14,031 bases of DNA from JBEKHI01 sp050012355 (GCA_050012355.1 JBEKHI010000212.1:1-14031); one strand, 5' to 3'; positions 1 to 7,237 are shown, counted from the stretch's first letter. Numbers and translations are program-made. Notes: generated by a model from the sequence alone, not told the origin.

Positions 1-212
1 TCAGGGAAGTCCGGCACGCCGTGCGAACGCATACACGCCGAGTAGGAGAGCAGTCGCTGGTAGCTCGATGACCCTCCGGTCGAAGATGAGCTATTGGCAC
101 CGTTAGATGTGCTGCCTCCGCATGCCGCCGTCAGCAGGCCAATGCCGACCGCGAGCGCTAGGATTCGCGATCTCATCGGCCATTTCAGCCATCGCCTGGT
201 CTTGTCATTCAT
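1..212 (-). CDS. Small secreted lipoprotein, C-terminus cut by window edge
   Basis: Only the first 70 codons are present; the frame is still open at base 1. The ATG at 212-210 is preceded by GAGGAC with a 6-nt spacer. The N-terminus is a bacterial lipoprotein signal: a basic stretch (TRRWLKWPMRSR), a hydrophobic core (ILALAVGIGLL), then a lipobox TAAC with Cys31 as the expected lipidated residue. A Ser/Gly/Thr/Asn-rich linker follows (about 32-50). The mature part begins YSACMRSHGVPDFP (57-70). From memory, the CMRxHGVPxFPDP signature marks a large uncharacterised actinobacterial lipoprotein family, often encoded near two-component systems and ABC or RND-type efflux genes. An in-frame ATG at codon 13 is a weaker alternative start because it would shorten the basic n-region. 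It diverges from the response regulator at 419. Function unknown; sure of the lipoprotein nature, less sure of the family. Confidence 0.8.
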   Translation of the reverse strand, partial: MNDKTRRWLKWPMRSRILALAVGIGLLTAACGGSTSNGANSSSSTGGSSSYQRLLSYSACMRSHGVPDFP

Positions 213-375
213 CGTGTCGTCCTCGGGATTGAGTGAGTGATCTTTCTAGATCCCTAGGTACACAGTCGGCGACCGACGTCAGGGCAGCGCGTGGATGATG
301 TGTGATTTGTGTGCGAATAGCCGCGGCCGGAACCCCGGCCGGGTTCTCACAAAGCTCGCATATTACCCGCATTCG

Positions 376-385
376 ATCCTAGGAT
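376..385. promoter_or_regulatory. Perfect palindrome ATCCTAGGAT, possible operator
   Basis: This is a 10-bp perfect palindrome centred 38 bp upstream of the GTG start of the response regulator, in the presumed 5' leader or core promoter. A related but imperfect copy lies at 249-258. The position suits repression or autoregulation. No known binding-site family is recognised, and a 10-bp palindrome can occur by chance. Confidence 0.3.
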
Positions 386-403
386 TGAGATGCTCTGATC
401 AAG

Positions 404-409
404 AAGGAG
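404..409 (+). promoter_or_regulatory. Ribosome binding site AAGGAG deciding the GTG start at 419
   Basis: AAGGAG lies 9 nt before GTG 419. The alternative in-frame ATG at 434 would be 24 nt away from it, with only a weak purine run in between, so the GTG start is preferred. Confidence 0.7.
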
Positions 410-418
410 AAGGATAGT

Positions 419-1162
419 GTGAGGCAAGAGGTAATGGCTGAAACAGTGGGTATTCCTGTTGATCAGGGGAAATTGCTGGTGGTTGACGACGAGCCGTTCC
501 TGTGCGACGCCGTCGCCGCTTCACTGCGGTTCCTCGGCTTCGATGTGAGCACGGCGGACAACGGCAGGGATGCTCTCCGGCTGGCCCAGGACCGCCAGCT
601 CGATTTGGTAGTTCTCGATGTGATGCTGCCCGACACCGACGGTTTCGAGGTGGTCCGCCGACTGCGCCAGGACGGCTGCAAGGTTCCGGTGATCTTCCTG
701 ACGGCTCGCGACACTCAGGCAGACAAGGTGGCCGGGCTCTCCATCGGCGGCGATGACTACATAACCAAGCCTTTCGGGCTTGAGGAACTGGCGGCTAGGG
801 TCCGTACCGTCCTGCGCCGCACCCGCGGCGCACCAATCGGGCCGGTACTGACGTTCGCCGACCTCGAACTGGACCAAGACTCCTATGAGGTCCGGCGCGG
901 AACGCAGCTGATCGACCTGTCGCCGACGGAGTTCCGGCTGCTGCGCTACCTGATGCTCAACCCAGGCAGGGTCCTGACCCGAGCGCAACTGCTGGACCAT
1001 GTATGGCACTACGACTTCGGCGGTTCCGACGGTGTCGTGTCCACCTACATCGCCTACCTGCGACGCAAGCTGGCCGAGCATGGACCCGATCTGATCCATA
1101 CTCAACGTGGCGTCGGCTACAGCCTGCGGATGCCCATGTCCGCCAGACCGGCGGAGCCGTGA
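419..1162 (+). CDS. OmpR/PhoB-family response regulator
   Basis: This 247-aa protein is a DNA-binding response regulator. The receiver domain (about 18-132) has the acidic pair Asp23/Asp24 (VVDDE), the phospho-acceptor Asp67 in LDVMLPDTDG, Thr95 (FLTA) and the conserved Lys117 (ITKPF). The C-terminal winged-helix effector domain (about 143-238) carries the usual OmpR-class landmarks: LSPTEFRLLRYL, the recognition-helix region STYIAYLRRKL, and the wing RGVGYSLR. Length and architecture are full and normal. The GTG start is fixed by AAGGAG 9 nt upstream. The stop overlaps the start of the sensor kinase as GTGA (1159-1162), so the two are translationally coupled and almost certainly a cognate pair. 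It probably controls its own operon or the divergent lipoprotein; targets cannot be deduced here. The class is certain, the regulon unknown. Confidence 0.97.
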   Translation: MRQEVMAETVGIPVDQGKLLVVDDEPFLCDAVAASLRFLGFDVSTADNGRDALRLAQDRQLDLVVLDVMLPDTDGFEVVRRLRQDGCKVPVIFLTARDTQADKVAGLSIGGDDYITKPFGLEELAARVRTVLRRTRGAPIGPVLTFADLELDQDSYEVRRGTQLIDLSPTEFRLLRYLMLNPGRVLTRAQLLDHVWHYDFGGSDGVVSTYIAYLRRKLAEHGPDLIHTQRGVGYSLRMPMSARPAEP

Positions 1163-2817
1163 GGCTTAGCCGATCTCGAGGGGGTCAGGAAAGCGAAAGC
1201 GCGCGCGGAAGAACCTGGCCGATCCGGCTCTGCGCCCGGGCCCGCAACGCCCAGCTCCGCACCAGGGTGCTGGTCGGCGTGCTGACAGTCACACTCGCCG
1301 TGCTCGCGAGTTTCTGCTACGCCGCGATCATCGGTCTGCACGGATACCTGCTCAGCAAGACGGACGCAAGCCTTGAGTCGGTCCTTACCGGGTATGAGCC
1401 GATGCTGACCTCGGATCTGGGCGCGCCGTCCATCCTAAAGAATCCGGGACGTACGGGAAGGGCGCCCACGGGGCCCGCAGCAGGACGACCACTGCAGATT
1501 CCGTCGTTTCTGGACGAGTACGAGGTCGAACTCAGGACCGGGCAACGGACGGTGCTGCAGATCGTACAAGGGGACACCAACCTAGTTCCCGTGCTCCCGG
1601 ACGACTTGGCCGCACTCGCCGCGGATCACGGCAGTCAGACGGTAATGAGTCGCAATGGGCGGACCGAGCTGCGCCTGATGGCGGCATCCGGGAATGGCGA
1701 AACACTCATCGTCACGACCAGCCTCGAGAGCCTCGATAACACCGTCAGCTGGCTCACGATCATCTTCGTCGTCGGCATGCTGAGTGTCGGCCTTCTTGTG
1801 TACGCCGGGGTGGGCATGGTGGTCCGCCGCGGCCTTCGCTCGGTCGAGACGATGGCCGCCGCGGCGGACAGGATCACCGCCGGGGACCTCACCAGCCGCG
1901 TCAGCCCGCACGATCCGGCAACTGAGGTGGGCCGTCTCGGAGCCGCCCTCAACGGAATGCTCGCCCGCATCCAGATCGCTGTGCAGGCGCGAGAGGCCAG
2001 CGAACAGGCGGCCCGCCAGTTCTTGGCCGACGCTAGCCACGAGCTGCGAACTCCGCTGGCATCGCTACGCGCCAACGCCGAGCTCCACCAGCAAGGTGCC
2101 CTTCCCCACCGCGAGCAGGTCGATGAGGCCATGTCACGCATCACAGCGGAAGCGAAACGGATGGGCATCTTGGTCGACGACATGCTGCGACTCGCCCGCC
2201 TCGACCAGCACCCCAGCCAAGATCACAGGGCCGTTGATCTCACGGCGCTGATCGCCGAATGCGCCGAGCGCGCCCGCATCGCCAGCCCGGAGCGTACCTG
2301 GCACGTGCGCATCGCCTCGGATCTGGTCGCCGTCGGCGACGAGGAGATGCTGCGTCGCGCTATCGACAATCTGCTGGCCAACGTGATCGCCCACACTCCG
2401 GCAGGCACCACGGCGACGGCCACCGCCGCAGACGGCGACGGCACCATCACCGTCGAGGTCAGCGACAACGGGCCCGGGCTCCCGGCTAACCAGCTTCCCC
2501 GCATCTTCGACCGCTTCTACCGGGCCCCGGCCCGGACGCACCGCTCCGGATCGGGTCTCGGATTGGCTATAGTCTCCGCGGTCGCCGCCGCCCACCATGG
2601 CACCGCCGAGGCCGCACCCAACCATCCGCATGGGCTACGCGTTACTCTCCAGCTACCCGCGTACCGTCAGCCACTCCAGGCAGCGGGGCGATTACTAAAC
2701 AGCAGCATTCCTGTAGCGTTGTCGGCGTTTGCCCGTCCCAGCCTGAGGGTCTGGAGCGGGTTGACGCCGAGACTGCGAGCGCCGCACCGGGGAGCACCTG
2801 ATGACGATTCACCGTAA
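1159..2817 (+). CDS. Membrane sensor histidine kinase with HAMP domain
   Basis: The 552-aa partner kinase starts at GTG 1159, overlapping the regulator stop by 4 bp. The frame is open further upstream, but that part lies inside the regulator gene. TM1 (about 35-57) and TM2 (about 196-220) flank an extracytoplasmic sensor region of about 140 residues with no family I recognise. A HAMP domain follows (about 220-275). The HisKA motif ASHELRTPL carries phospho-acceptor His294. The ATPase domain has the N-box NLLAN (Asn404/Asn408), G1 DNGPGLP (Asp436), F-box IFDRFYRAP and G2 GSGLGLAI (464-471). Catalytic parts are complete. The protein should be inserted in the cytoplasmic membrane and phosphorylate the upstream regulator. 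The last 51 codons (from 2662), after the normal kinase end LQLPA, look unlike the rest: no domain, and third positions much richer in A/T. This tail overlaps the next gene by 17 bp and may be read-through sequence after loss of an older stop. Confidence 0.95.
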   Translation: MRLSRSRGGQESESARGRTWPIRLCARARNAQLRTRVLVGVLTVTLAVLASFCYAAIIGLHGYLLSKTDASLESVLTGYEPMLTSDLGAPSILKNPGRTGRAPTGPAAGRPLQIPSFLDEYEVELRTGQRTVLQIVQGDTNLVPVLPDDLAALAADHGSQTVMSRNGRTELRLMAASGNGETLIVTTSLESLDNTVSWLTIIFVVGMLSVGLLVYAGVGMVVRRGLRSVETMAAAADRITAGDLTSRVSPHDPATEVGRLGAALNGMLARIQIAVQAREASEQAARQFLADASHELRTPLASLRANAELHQQGALPHREQVDEAMSRITAEAKRMGILVDDMLRLARLDQHPSQDHRAVDLTALIAECAERARIASPERTWHVRIASDLVAVGDEEMLRRAIDNLLANVIAHTPAGTTATATAADGDGTITVEVSDNGPGLPANQLPRIFDRFYRAPARTHRSGSGLGLAIVSAVAAAHHGTAEAAPNHPHGLRVTLQLPAYRQPLQAAGRLLNSSIPVALSAFARPSLRVWSGLTPRLRAPHRGAPDDDSP

Positions 2818-3892
2818 GCGAGAGATGCCAGGGCTGCTGGCAAGGGCTCTATCGGGCAGGCGGATGACGGCCGGTCTCGCCGCGGCCGGTGTCGTGGTGC
2901 TGGCCACCGGCTGGCCGACGCGCGCCCTGGCCGCCGTCACGATCACCGACCTGGCCACCCTGCCCGGCGGTACGGTCAGCATCGCCGAGGCGATCAACGA
3001 TCGGGGCACGATCATCGGCGACTCGCAGGTGGCCTCCGGCACTCCCCGCGCTGTCAGCTGGGACAGCCAGGGCGCCATCACCGAGTTGCCCGTTCTGCCC
3101 GGCGACACGTTCAGCCAGGCTGACGGGATCAGCGCGAACGGCACGATCGTCGGTGAGGCCGGAGCCATTCAGGGTTTCGGGACCGCGGTCAAGTGGAATC
3201 GTGACGGCTCGGTCACCTCCCTGGCCGCCCTGCCCGGCTACCCCTATAGCAGTGCCTCGGCCATCAGCAACCGCGGCGTGATCGTCGGGTCGGCCTATTC
3301 CTCAAACGTGTTCCGCGCGGTCCGGTGGAATCCCGGGGGATCGGTCACCGATCTGGGCGGCCTGCCCGGCGGCTCGTTCAGCACCGCTACGTCGGTCAAC
3401 GATGAGGGCGTGACCGTCGGCTTCGCGTACACCAGCAGCGGGCAGACCCGTGCTGTTCGCTGGAGCCCCGATGGCAGGCTCACTGACCTGGGCGTCATAC
3501 CCGGGTATGTTGCGAGCAGCGCCGCGATGATCAACGATAACGGCACGATCATCGGCTACGAGGCAACCGCCACCGGCCAGCTCACCGCGGTCCGCTGGGA
3601 CCACGCCGGCTCCGCCACCGTCCTCGGCACGCTGTCCGGGTATCCCGGTAGCACCCCCGCCGCGATCAACCGCCACGGCACGATTGTCGGCTTGGCCGAC
3701 TCCGCCGGCAACCAGACCGCGGTCGCGGTCCGCTGGGGCCGCAACGGCTTTGTCACCAGCCTGAGCACGCCGCCCGGCTCTACCTACTTCGGGGCCAACG
3801 GCATCAACGACGCAGGTGTCATCGTCGGCTTCGCCAGGACACCCGACGGTCAGATAGACGCCGTGGAATGGAGCCAGGCCTCGGGTCGGTGA
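2801..3892 (+). CDS. Secreted HAF-repeat protein, probable seven-bladed beta-propeller
   Basis: This 363-aa protein starts at ATG 2801 behind GGGGAG (2789-2794, 6-nt spacer), 17 bp inside the kinase gene. It has an export signal: a basic n-region with an Arg-Arg pair (residues 20-21), a hydrophobic core (about 23-37) and a cleavage site after ALA (42-44). The twin-arginine context is weak, so Sec or Tat remains open. The mature protein is almost entirely seven repeats of about 45 residues, starting near 47, 92, 137, 181, 226, 271 and 317. The shared pattern is T-x-L-x-x-L-P-G, A-x-x-I-N-x-x-G-x-I-V-G, then A-V-x-W-x-x-x-G. This matches the repeats annotated in databases as the HAF extracellular family. 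Seven copies fit a closed propeller, which is inference. No catalytic motif or membrane anchor is seen. Coupling to the TCS suggests an envelope or secreted role tied to the sensed signal. Confidence 0.88.
   Translation: MTIHRKREMPGLLARALSGRRMTAGLAAAGVVVLATGWPTRALAAVTITDLATLPGGTVSIAEAINDRGTIIGDSQVASGTPRAVSWDSQGAITELPVLPGDTFSQADGISANGTIVGEAGAIQGFGTAVKWNRDGSVTSLAALPGYPYSSASAISNRGVIVGSAYSSNVFRAVRWNPGGSVTDLGGLPGGSFSTATSVNDEGVTVGFAYTSSGQTRAVRWSPDGRLTDLGVIPGYVASSAAMINDNGTIIGYEATATGQLTAVRWDHAGSATVLGTLSGYPGSTPAAINRHGTIVGLADSAGNQTAVAVRWGRNGFVTSLSTPPGSTYFGANGINDAGVIVGFARTPDGQIDAVEWSQASGR
2939..3880 (+). repeat. Seven tandem HAF protein repeats (about 45 aa each)
   Basis: The repeats are clear at protein level and strongly diverged at DNA level, so this is an old array rather than a recent expansion. 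The most constant element is I-N/S-x-x-G-x-I-x-G in each unit, followed 10 to 15 residues later by AVxW. Unit 4 has V for I (VNDEGVTVG) and unit 6 is one residue longer. Confidence 0.85.
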
Positions 3893-3910
3893 TGCGGCCC
3901 ATCGGAAACC

Positions 3911-5650
3911 TCATGCACGCGGCAGGTGTACGCTGACCACCGCTGACCGTCCGCCCCGCACCACCTCGAGCGCCTCCTTCAGCACGCCCGGCAGTTCCCC
4001 GGCGTCGGACACCGTCCGCCCGTATCCCGCCCCGGCCGCCAGCGCCACTGCCGGCAGATCAACCTCGGGGTCGAACGACACATGAAAGTCGTTCCTGGCC
4101 GCGGCCACACCGTCCGGGTGCACCTGCAACGCCGAGAACTTCGGCGCCTGCCACCCTCGGTTGTCATAGATCACCGTCAACGAGGGGGCGTCATATTTCC
4201 GCTGCACCCAGAACGCGGAGGACGGCACGCTGAAAAGGTAGGACCCGTCGCCGGTGAGAGAGACCACCAGTCGTTTTGGTACCGCGAATTTAGCGCCTAC
4301 GGCGGCGCCGCCGGTCCAGCCCAGCGAACCACCGCCGTGGTGCAGCACTGACCCCGGCCGGTCCGGACGCAGATGCTCCGCGACGACCCTGCTATTGGTG
4401 ATCACCTCGGTGAGGACGAGCGCGTCCTGGTCCTCCAGCAGCCGACGCACGCACGCCGTCAGGTACTCGGGGGTGATCTCGCCGTCCGGCCCCGGCTGCT
4501 CCCTGGCCTCGATCTCGGCGAGCGCCTGCGCGTGCCGCCGTTCCGCTTCCGCCCGCCGCACAGCGACCGCCTCGTCATCGACAAGACCATTGGCCATAAC
4601 GAAGGTGGCTAGCTGCTCTACGGCCACCTTCGTGTCCGCCGCGGCGAAAGATCGCGCGGGCACGTGCCACATCTGCATCTGCGACTTCAGCGGGTCGATG
4701 TCCACGTAGTAAATGGCGGCACCGTCAGACGGCCGGTTCACCACTGGTATCCATGGCACGTCGCTGTCCAGGACGAGTATCACGTCGGCTTCGGCGAGAA
4801 CCGGGTTCTGTGCGACGCTGTGGTACTGGAACCCGGCGTGCAGCGGGTGGCTAGCCGGGAAATTGACGTGGTAGGCCATGGCCTCGACGACCGGGATGGC
4901 CAGTAGCTCAGCGAGCTCGACAAGCTTCGGCACCGCCTCGGGGTTACGCCCCAGGTACGACGTCACGATGAGCGGATGCTTCGCGCCGGCCAGCGCGGTC
5001 GCGATCTCTTCGGTCAGCTCGCCGGTCAGCGCCATCGGCGCCAGCGGGCTATAGAATCCAGGATCGACTACCTGCGGCTCGACCGTCTCCTCCATCACCT
5101 CCCGGGCGGCGACCAGGTATACCGGCCCGGCCGGCTCGCTGCGGGCGAGCTGCAGCGCGCGATGCACCAGCTGCTTAACGTTCTTCCCGGTGCGGATCTC
5201 GTTGTCGTACTTGACGTAGTTACGCAGGATGCCGCGCTGGTCGCGCACGTCCTGGATCCACTGGATGAACTCGCCACGCCCGCCGGGCAGCTCACCAGCT
5301 TGCGTAAACGGCGACATGCCCGCGAAAATGAGCACCGGGACGCGTCCGCGCATGGCGTTGTTGATCGAGCCACTGGCGCTCTGGGTGCCCGCATCCACGT
5401 GCACCAGCACCGCCTGCGGCTCGCCAGTGACCATCGCGTACGCATGCGCGGCAGACACCGCGACCGTCTCGTGCGGGCAGACCACGAGCGACGGCATCTT
5501 GTCTTCGCGTCCCTCGGCTCTGGCCGTCGCCAGCGCCTCGATCAGCCCCGGGTGGTCGCTGCCGAGGTTCGCGAAAACATACCGGACGCCCGCCTCGGCG
5601 AGCGCCTCAAGGAACGCCGTGCTCGTCGTGTAGTACCCCATGGTCACCAT
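3911..5650 (-). CDS. Thiamine-diphosphate-dependent enzyme, acetolactate synthase-like
   Basis: The product is a 579-aa enzyme of the ThDP-dependent pyruvate decarboxylase/acetolactate synthase superfamily. The Pyr domain (about 4-185) has the cofactor-activating glutamate Glu61 in CPHETVAVSAAHAYA. The central domain (about 205-350) includes the usual Asp-rich strand VILVLDSDVPW. The PP domain (about 390-575) has the Mg-ThDP motif starting GDGS (467-470) and ending at Asn497 in YDNRGW. All cofactor-binding landmarks are present, so it should be active on a 2-oxo acid. The substrate cannot be assigned, and it may not be a biosynthetic acetolactate synthase: no regulatory subunit gene is nearby. 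Start: ATG 5650 (MVTMGYY) or ATG 5641. Neither has a good ribosome site, and the frame further upstream is Arg-rich antisense-like sequence inside the NTPase gene. The gene lies 25 bp downstream of that NTPase on the same strand, so it is probably the last gene of the conservon operon. It converges with the HAF gene, only 18 bp away and with no visible terminator. Confidence 0.88.
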   Translation of the reverse strand: MVTMGYYTTSTAFLEALAEAGVRYVFANLGSDHPGLIEALATARAEGREDKMPSLVVCPHETVAVSAAHAYAMVTGEPQAVLVHVDAGTQSASGSINNAMRGRVPVLIFAGMSPFTQAGELPGGRGEFIQWIQDVRDQRGILRNYVKYDNEIRTGKNVKQLVHRALQLARSEPAGPVYLVAAREVMEETVEPQVVDPGFYSPLAPMALTGELTEEIATALAGAKHPLIVTSYLGRNPEAVPKLVELAELLAIPVVEAMAYHVNFPASHPLHAGFQYHSVAQNPVLAEADVILVLDSDVPWIPVVNRPSDGAAIYYVDIDPLKSQMQMWHVPARSFAAADTKVAVEQLATFVMANGLVDDEAVAVRRAEAERRHAQALAEIEAREQPGPDGEITPEYLTACVRRLLEDQDALVLTEVITNSRVVAEHLRPDRPGSVLHHGGGSLGWTGGAAVGAKFAVPKRLVVSLTGDGSYLFSVPSSAFWVQRKYDAPSLTVIYDNRGWQAPKFSALQVHPDGVAAARNDFHVSFDPEVDLPAVALAAGAGYGRTVSDAGELPGVLKEALEVVRGGRSAVVSVHLPRA

Positions 5651-5675
5651 TGTGGCCGGGGCACCCGGTGCCGGG

Positions 5676-6281
5676 CTAGTACCTCCCGGCACCCTGCATT
5701 GACATCGCGTGCTCCACGAGCGAGACGAGCGTCGCCTTCGTCGATTCCCGGTTCCGCGCGTCGCACGGGATGATCGGGACGTTCGCCGAAACCGCGAGCG
5801 CCTCACGGACGTCGGCCGACCGGTGCGGGAACTGGCCGTGGAACCCGTTGACCCCGATGACGAACGGCAGGCCGCTCGCCTCGAAGTAGTCCACGGCGGG
5901 GAACGAGTCCGCCAGCCGCCGGGTGTCGACCAGGACCACGGCGCCGATCGCGCCCTGGATCAGGTCGTCCCACATGAACCAGAACCGGTGCTGGCCCGGC
6001 GTGCCGAACAGGTAGAGCACCAGGTCGCGTTCCAGCGTGATACGCCCGAAGTCCATCGCGACGGTCGTGGTGTTCTTGTCTGGCACATGGGACAGGTCGT
6101 CCACGTCTGCGGAGGCCACGGTCATCACGGCCTCGGTGGTGAGCGGCGTGATTTCCGACACCGAACCCACGAAGGTCGTCTTGCCCACCCCGAACCCGCC
6201 GGCGACGACGATCTTGACCGAGGTCATGGTCGACGCCTCGCCGGCACCCGGCTGGGCGAGGCTAGATCTTACGGAGTCCAC
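5676..6281 (-). CDS. cvnD: Conservon CvnD-type small GTP/ATP-binding protein
   Basis: This 201-aa soluble NTPase is the switch protein of conservon systems, which in Streptomyces interacts with the sensor kinase, roadblock and DUF742 partners. The P-loop GGFGVGKTT (28-36) has Lys34 and Thr35. The G3-like motif is FGTPGQ (92-97), with Gln97 in the Ras Gln61 position. It is followed by His98 and then RFWFMWDDL, a hallmark of this family. The G4 region is VNGF (144-147) rather than NKxD, which is normal for the family and makes strict guanine specificity uncertain. Start: GTG 6281, overlapping the DUF742 gene by 20 bp, with AAAGGG about 7 nt upstream and a VDS opening like relatives. ATG 6227 (MTSVKIVV), with GCGAGG upstream, is a shorter alternative. 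The longer frame to 6332 adds non-homologous sequence. The ThDP enzyme gene follows after 25 bp. Confidence 0.93.
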   Translation of the reverse strand: MDSVRSSLAQPGAGEASTMTSVKIVVAGGFGVGKTTFVGSVSEITPLTTEAVMTVASADVDDLSHVPDKNTTTVAMDFGRITLERDLVLYLFGTPGQHRFWFMWDDLIQGAIGAVVLVDTRRLADSFPAVDYFEASGLPFVIGVNGFHGQFPHRSADVREALAVSANVPIIPCDARNRESTKATLVSLVEHAMSMQGAGRY

Positions 6282-6714
6282 TAAGCACCCTTTCGAGCAG
6301 GTTGAGGTCGGGACGACCTTCCGCTTCGTCACGCTGATGGATGCGGACCAAGCCGTCCGCGCTCATGTCGGCAACCAGGATCCGGGCCACGCCCAGCGGC
6401 ATCCGCAATACCGCGGAGATCTCGGCCACCGACCTCCAGTCCCGGCAGAACTGCAGGATCGCCTGGCATTCCGGCGCGAGCACCGACAGGTCACGCGGCT
6501 CCAGCACCGTGGCCGTGACGAGTGCCTCGATCGCGAGCTTGTAGCGGGGCTGTGTGCGCCCGCCGGTCACGGTGTACGGCCGGACCAGCCGGGTGGAGCC
6601 TTCCTCCTCGACAGGGAAGGCTCCCGTTTGGCGACTCGGACTGTCCTCCCAGCCCTGCCACGGCGTACCACCGCGACTGGGCCGGTCGTCACCGCCGCGG
6701 ACCGGGCCCGCCAC
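6262..6714 (-). CDS. cvnC: Conservon CvnC-type DUF742 protein
   Basis: This 150-aa cytoplasmic protein starts at GTG 6714, with GGAGG 5 nt upstream (6724-6720). The first 35 residues are a polar, probably disordered leader. The DUF742 core follows: STRLVRPYTVTGGRTQP (40-56), then a compact helical, winged-helix-like half, WRSVAEISAVLRMPLGVARI (about 93-112) and DGLVRIH, ending in the family-typical LLERVLSGLRKI. DUF742 proteins are known as the third member of conservons. The HTH-like fold suggests a DNA- or protein-binding adaptor, but the biochemical role is not settled. It lies 18 bp after the roadblock gene and overlaps the NTPase gene by 20 bp, consistent with tight stoichiometric expression. 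Confidence 0.93.
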   Translation of the reverse strand: MAGPVRGGDDRPSRGGTPWQGWEDSPSRQTGAFPVEEEGSTRLVRPYTVTGGRTQPRYKLAIEALVTATVLEPRDLSVLAPECQAILQFCRDWRSVAEISAVLRMPLGVARILVADMSADGLVRIHQRDEAEGRPDLNLLERVLSGLRKI

Positions 6715-6732
6715 CGCGTCCTCCGCCGCTCG

Positions 6733-7167
6733 TCATCGTCTTCCGTCCCCCGGCATCGCCGGTTGCATCGAGGCTCGTGCCGCGGGCGTGAGCACCCGGC
6801 CGGCCCGCTCCACAAGCAGTGTCATCTCGTACGCGACGAGACCTAGGTCGCAGGTGGAGGCGGCCAGCACAGCCAAGCTCGAGCCGTTGCTGATCGCCAT
6901 GATGACCAGTACTCCACGCTGCATTTCAACCACGGTCTGCACGACCGCGCCACCCTCGAACACGCGAGACGCGCCTTGGGTAAGGCTGGTGAGGCCGGAG
7001 GTGACCGCAGCGAGCTGATCAGCTCGTTCCTGCGGGAACCCGGCCGAGAACGCGAGCGGCAGCCCGTCCGAGGACACCACGACCGCGTGCGCCACGTCTG
7101 GAACCCGCTCGACGAAGTTCGTGATCATCCAGCCGAGGTCCTGGACCGGGCGTCCTGGCGTGCTCAC
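6733..7167 (-). CDS. cvnB: Conservon CvnB-type roadblock/LC7 domain protein
   Basis: This 144-aa protein is nearly all one roadblock/LC7 domain (about 8-125). Diagnostic stretches are LGWMITNFVERVPDVAHAVV, VSSDGLPLAFS, the central TSLTQGASRVF and the later strand region GVLVIMAISNGSSLAVLA. Roadblock proteins regulate small GTPases such as MglA and are known dimeric partners of the CvnD-type NTPase. The start is GTG 7167, with AAAGGAG (7179-7173) 5 nt upstream. That start overlaps as GTGA with the stop of a 9-codon micro-ORF, so translation may be coupled to it. The gene lies 70 bp downstream of the sensor kinase and 18 bp before the DUF742 gene. Full length, nothing missing. Confidence 0.94.
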   Translation of the reverse strand: MSTPGRPVQDLGWMITNFVERVPDVAHAVVVSSDGLPLAFSAGFPQERADQLAAVTSGLTSLTQGASRVFEGGAVVQTVVEMQRGVLVIMAISNGSSLAVLAASTCDLGLVAYEMTLLVERAGRVLTPAARASMQPAMPGDGRR

Positions 7168-7193
7168 GCGCGCTCCTTTCGTCGCCCGCTCAT
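7164..7193 (-). CDS. Nine-residue micro-ORF coupled to the roadblock gene
   Basis: ATG 7193 has the strongest ribosome site in the operon, GAGGAGG with a 7-nt spacer. It encodes MSGRRKERA and stops at TGA 7166-7164, which overlaps the roadblock GTG (7167-7165) as GTGA. The ribosome site of the roadblock gene lies inside the micro-ORF. This geometry fits translational coupling or a short regulatory leader peptide. No homology can be judged at this length, and whether it is translated is not known. Confidence 0.4.
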   Translation of the reverse strand: MSGRRKERA

Positions 7194-7237
7194 GCAGGTT
7201 CCTCCTCGTGAACTATGTGCAAGGGATCTCATCCGTC

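Larger units (their letters stand above)
213..418. promoter_or_regulatory. Divergent intergenic region between lipoprotein and TCS operon
   Basis: This 206-bp gap must hold the promoters for both divergent genes. I see no convincing -35/-10 pair on either strand. It has several dyads: GATCT-N4-AGATC at 239-252, GTCGG-N3-CCGAC at 265-277, GGCCGG-N4-CCGGCC at 325-340 and the perfect 10-mer ATCCTAGGAT at 376-385. The sequence GATCCCTAGG at 249-258 resembles GATCCTAGG at 375-383, so a factor could bind both ends of the gap. The response regulator itself is an obvious candidate, but this is inference only. Confidence 0.45.

Noticed and set aside
1003..1158. N-terminal extension of the kinase frame upstream of GTG 1159
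   Set aside because: It lies fully inside the response regulator gene in another frame; GTG 1159 forms the usual GTGA coupling and is followed by a normal kinase N-terminus.
3893..3910. Looked for a bidirectional terminator between the convergent HAF and ThDP genes
   Set aside because: The gap is only 18 bp and contains no hairpin.
4976..5773. Plus-strand frame of 265 codons opposite the ThDP enzyme
   Set aside because: Arg/His/Asp-rich antisense reading of a well-conserved enzyme gene.
5651..5806. Arg/Ser-rich N-terminal extension of the ThDP frame
   Set aside because: It overlaps the NTPase coding sequence out of frame and has no similarity to the Pyr domain, which begins at MGYYTTSTAFLEAL.
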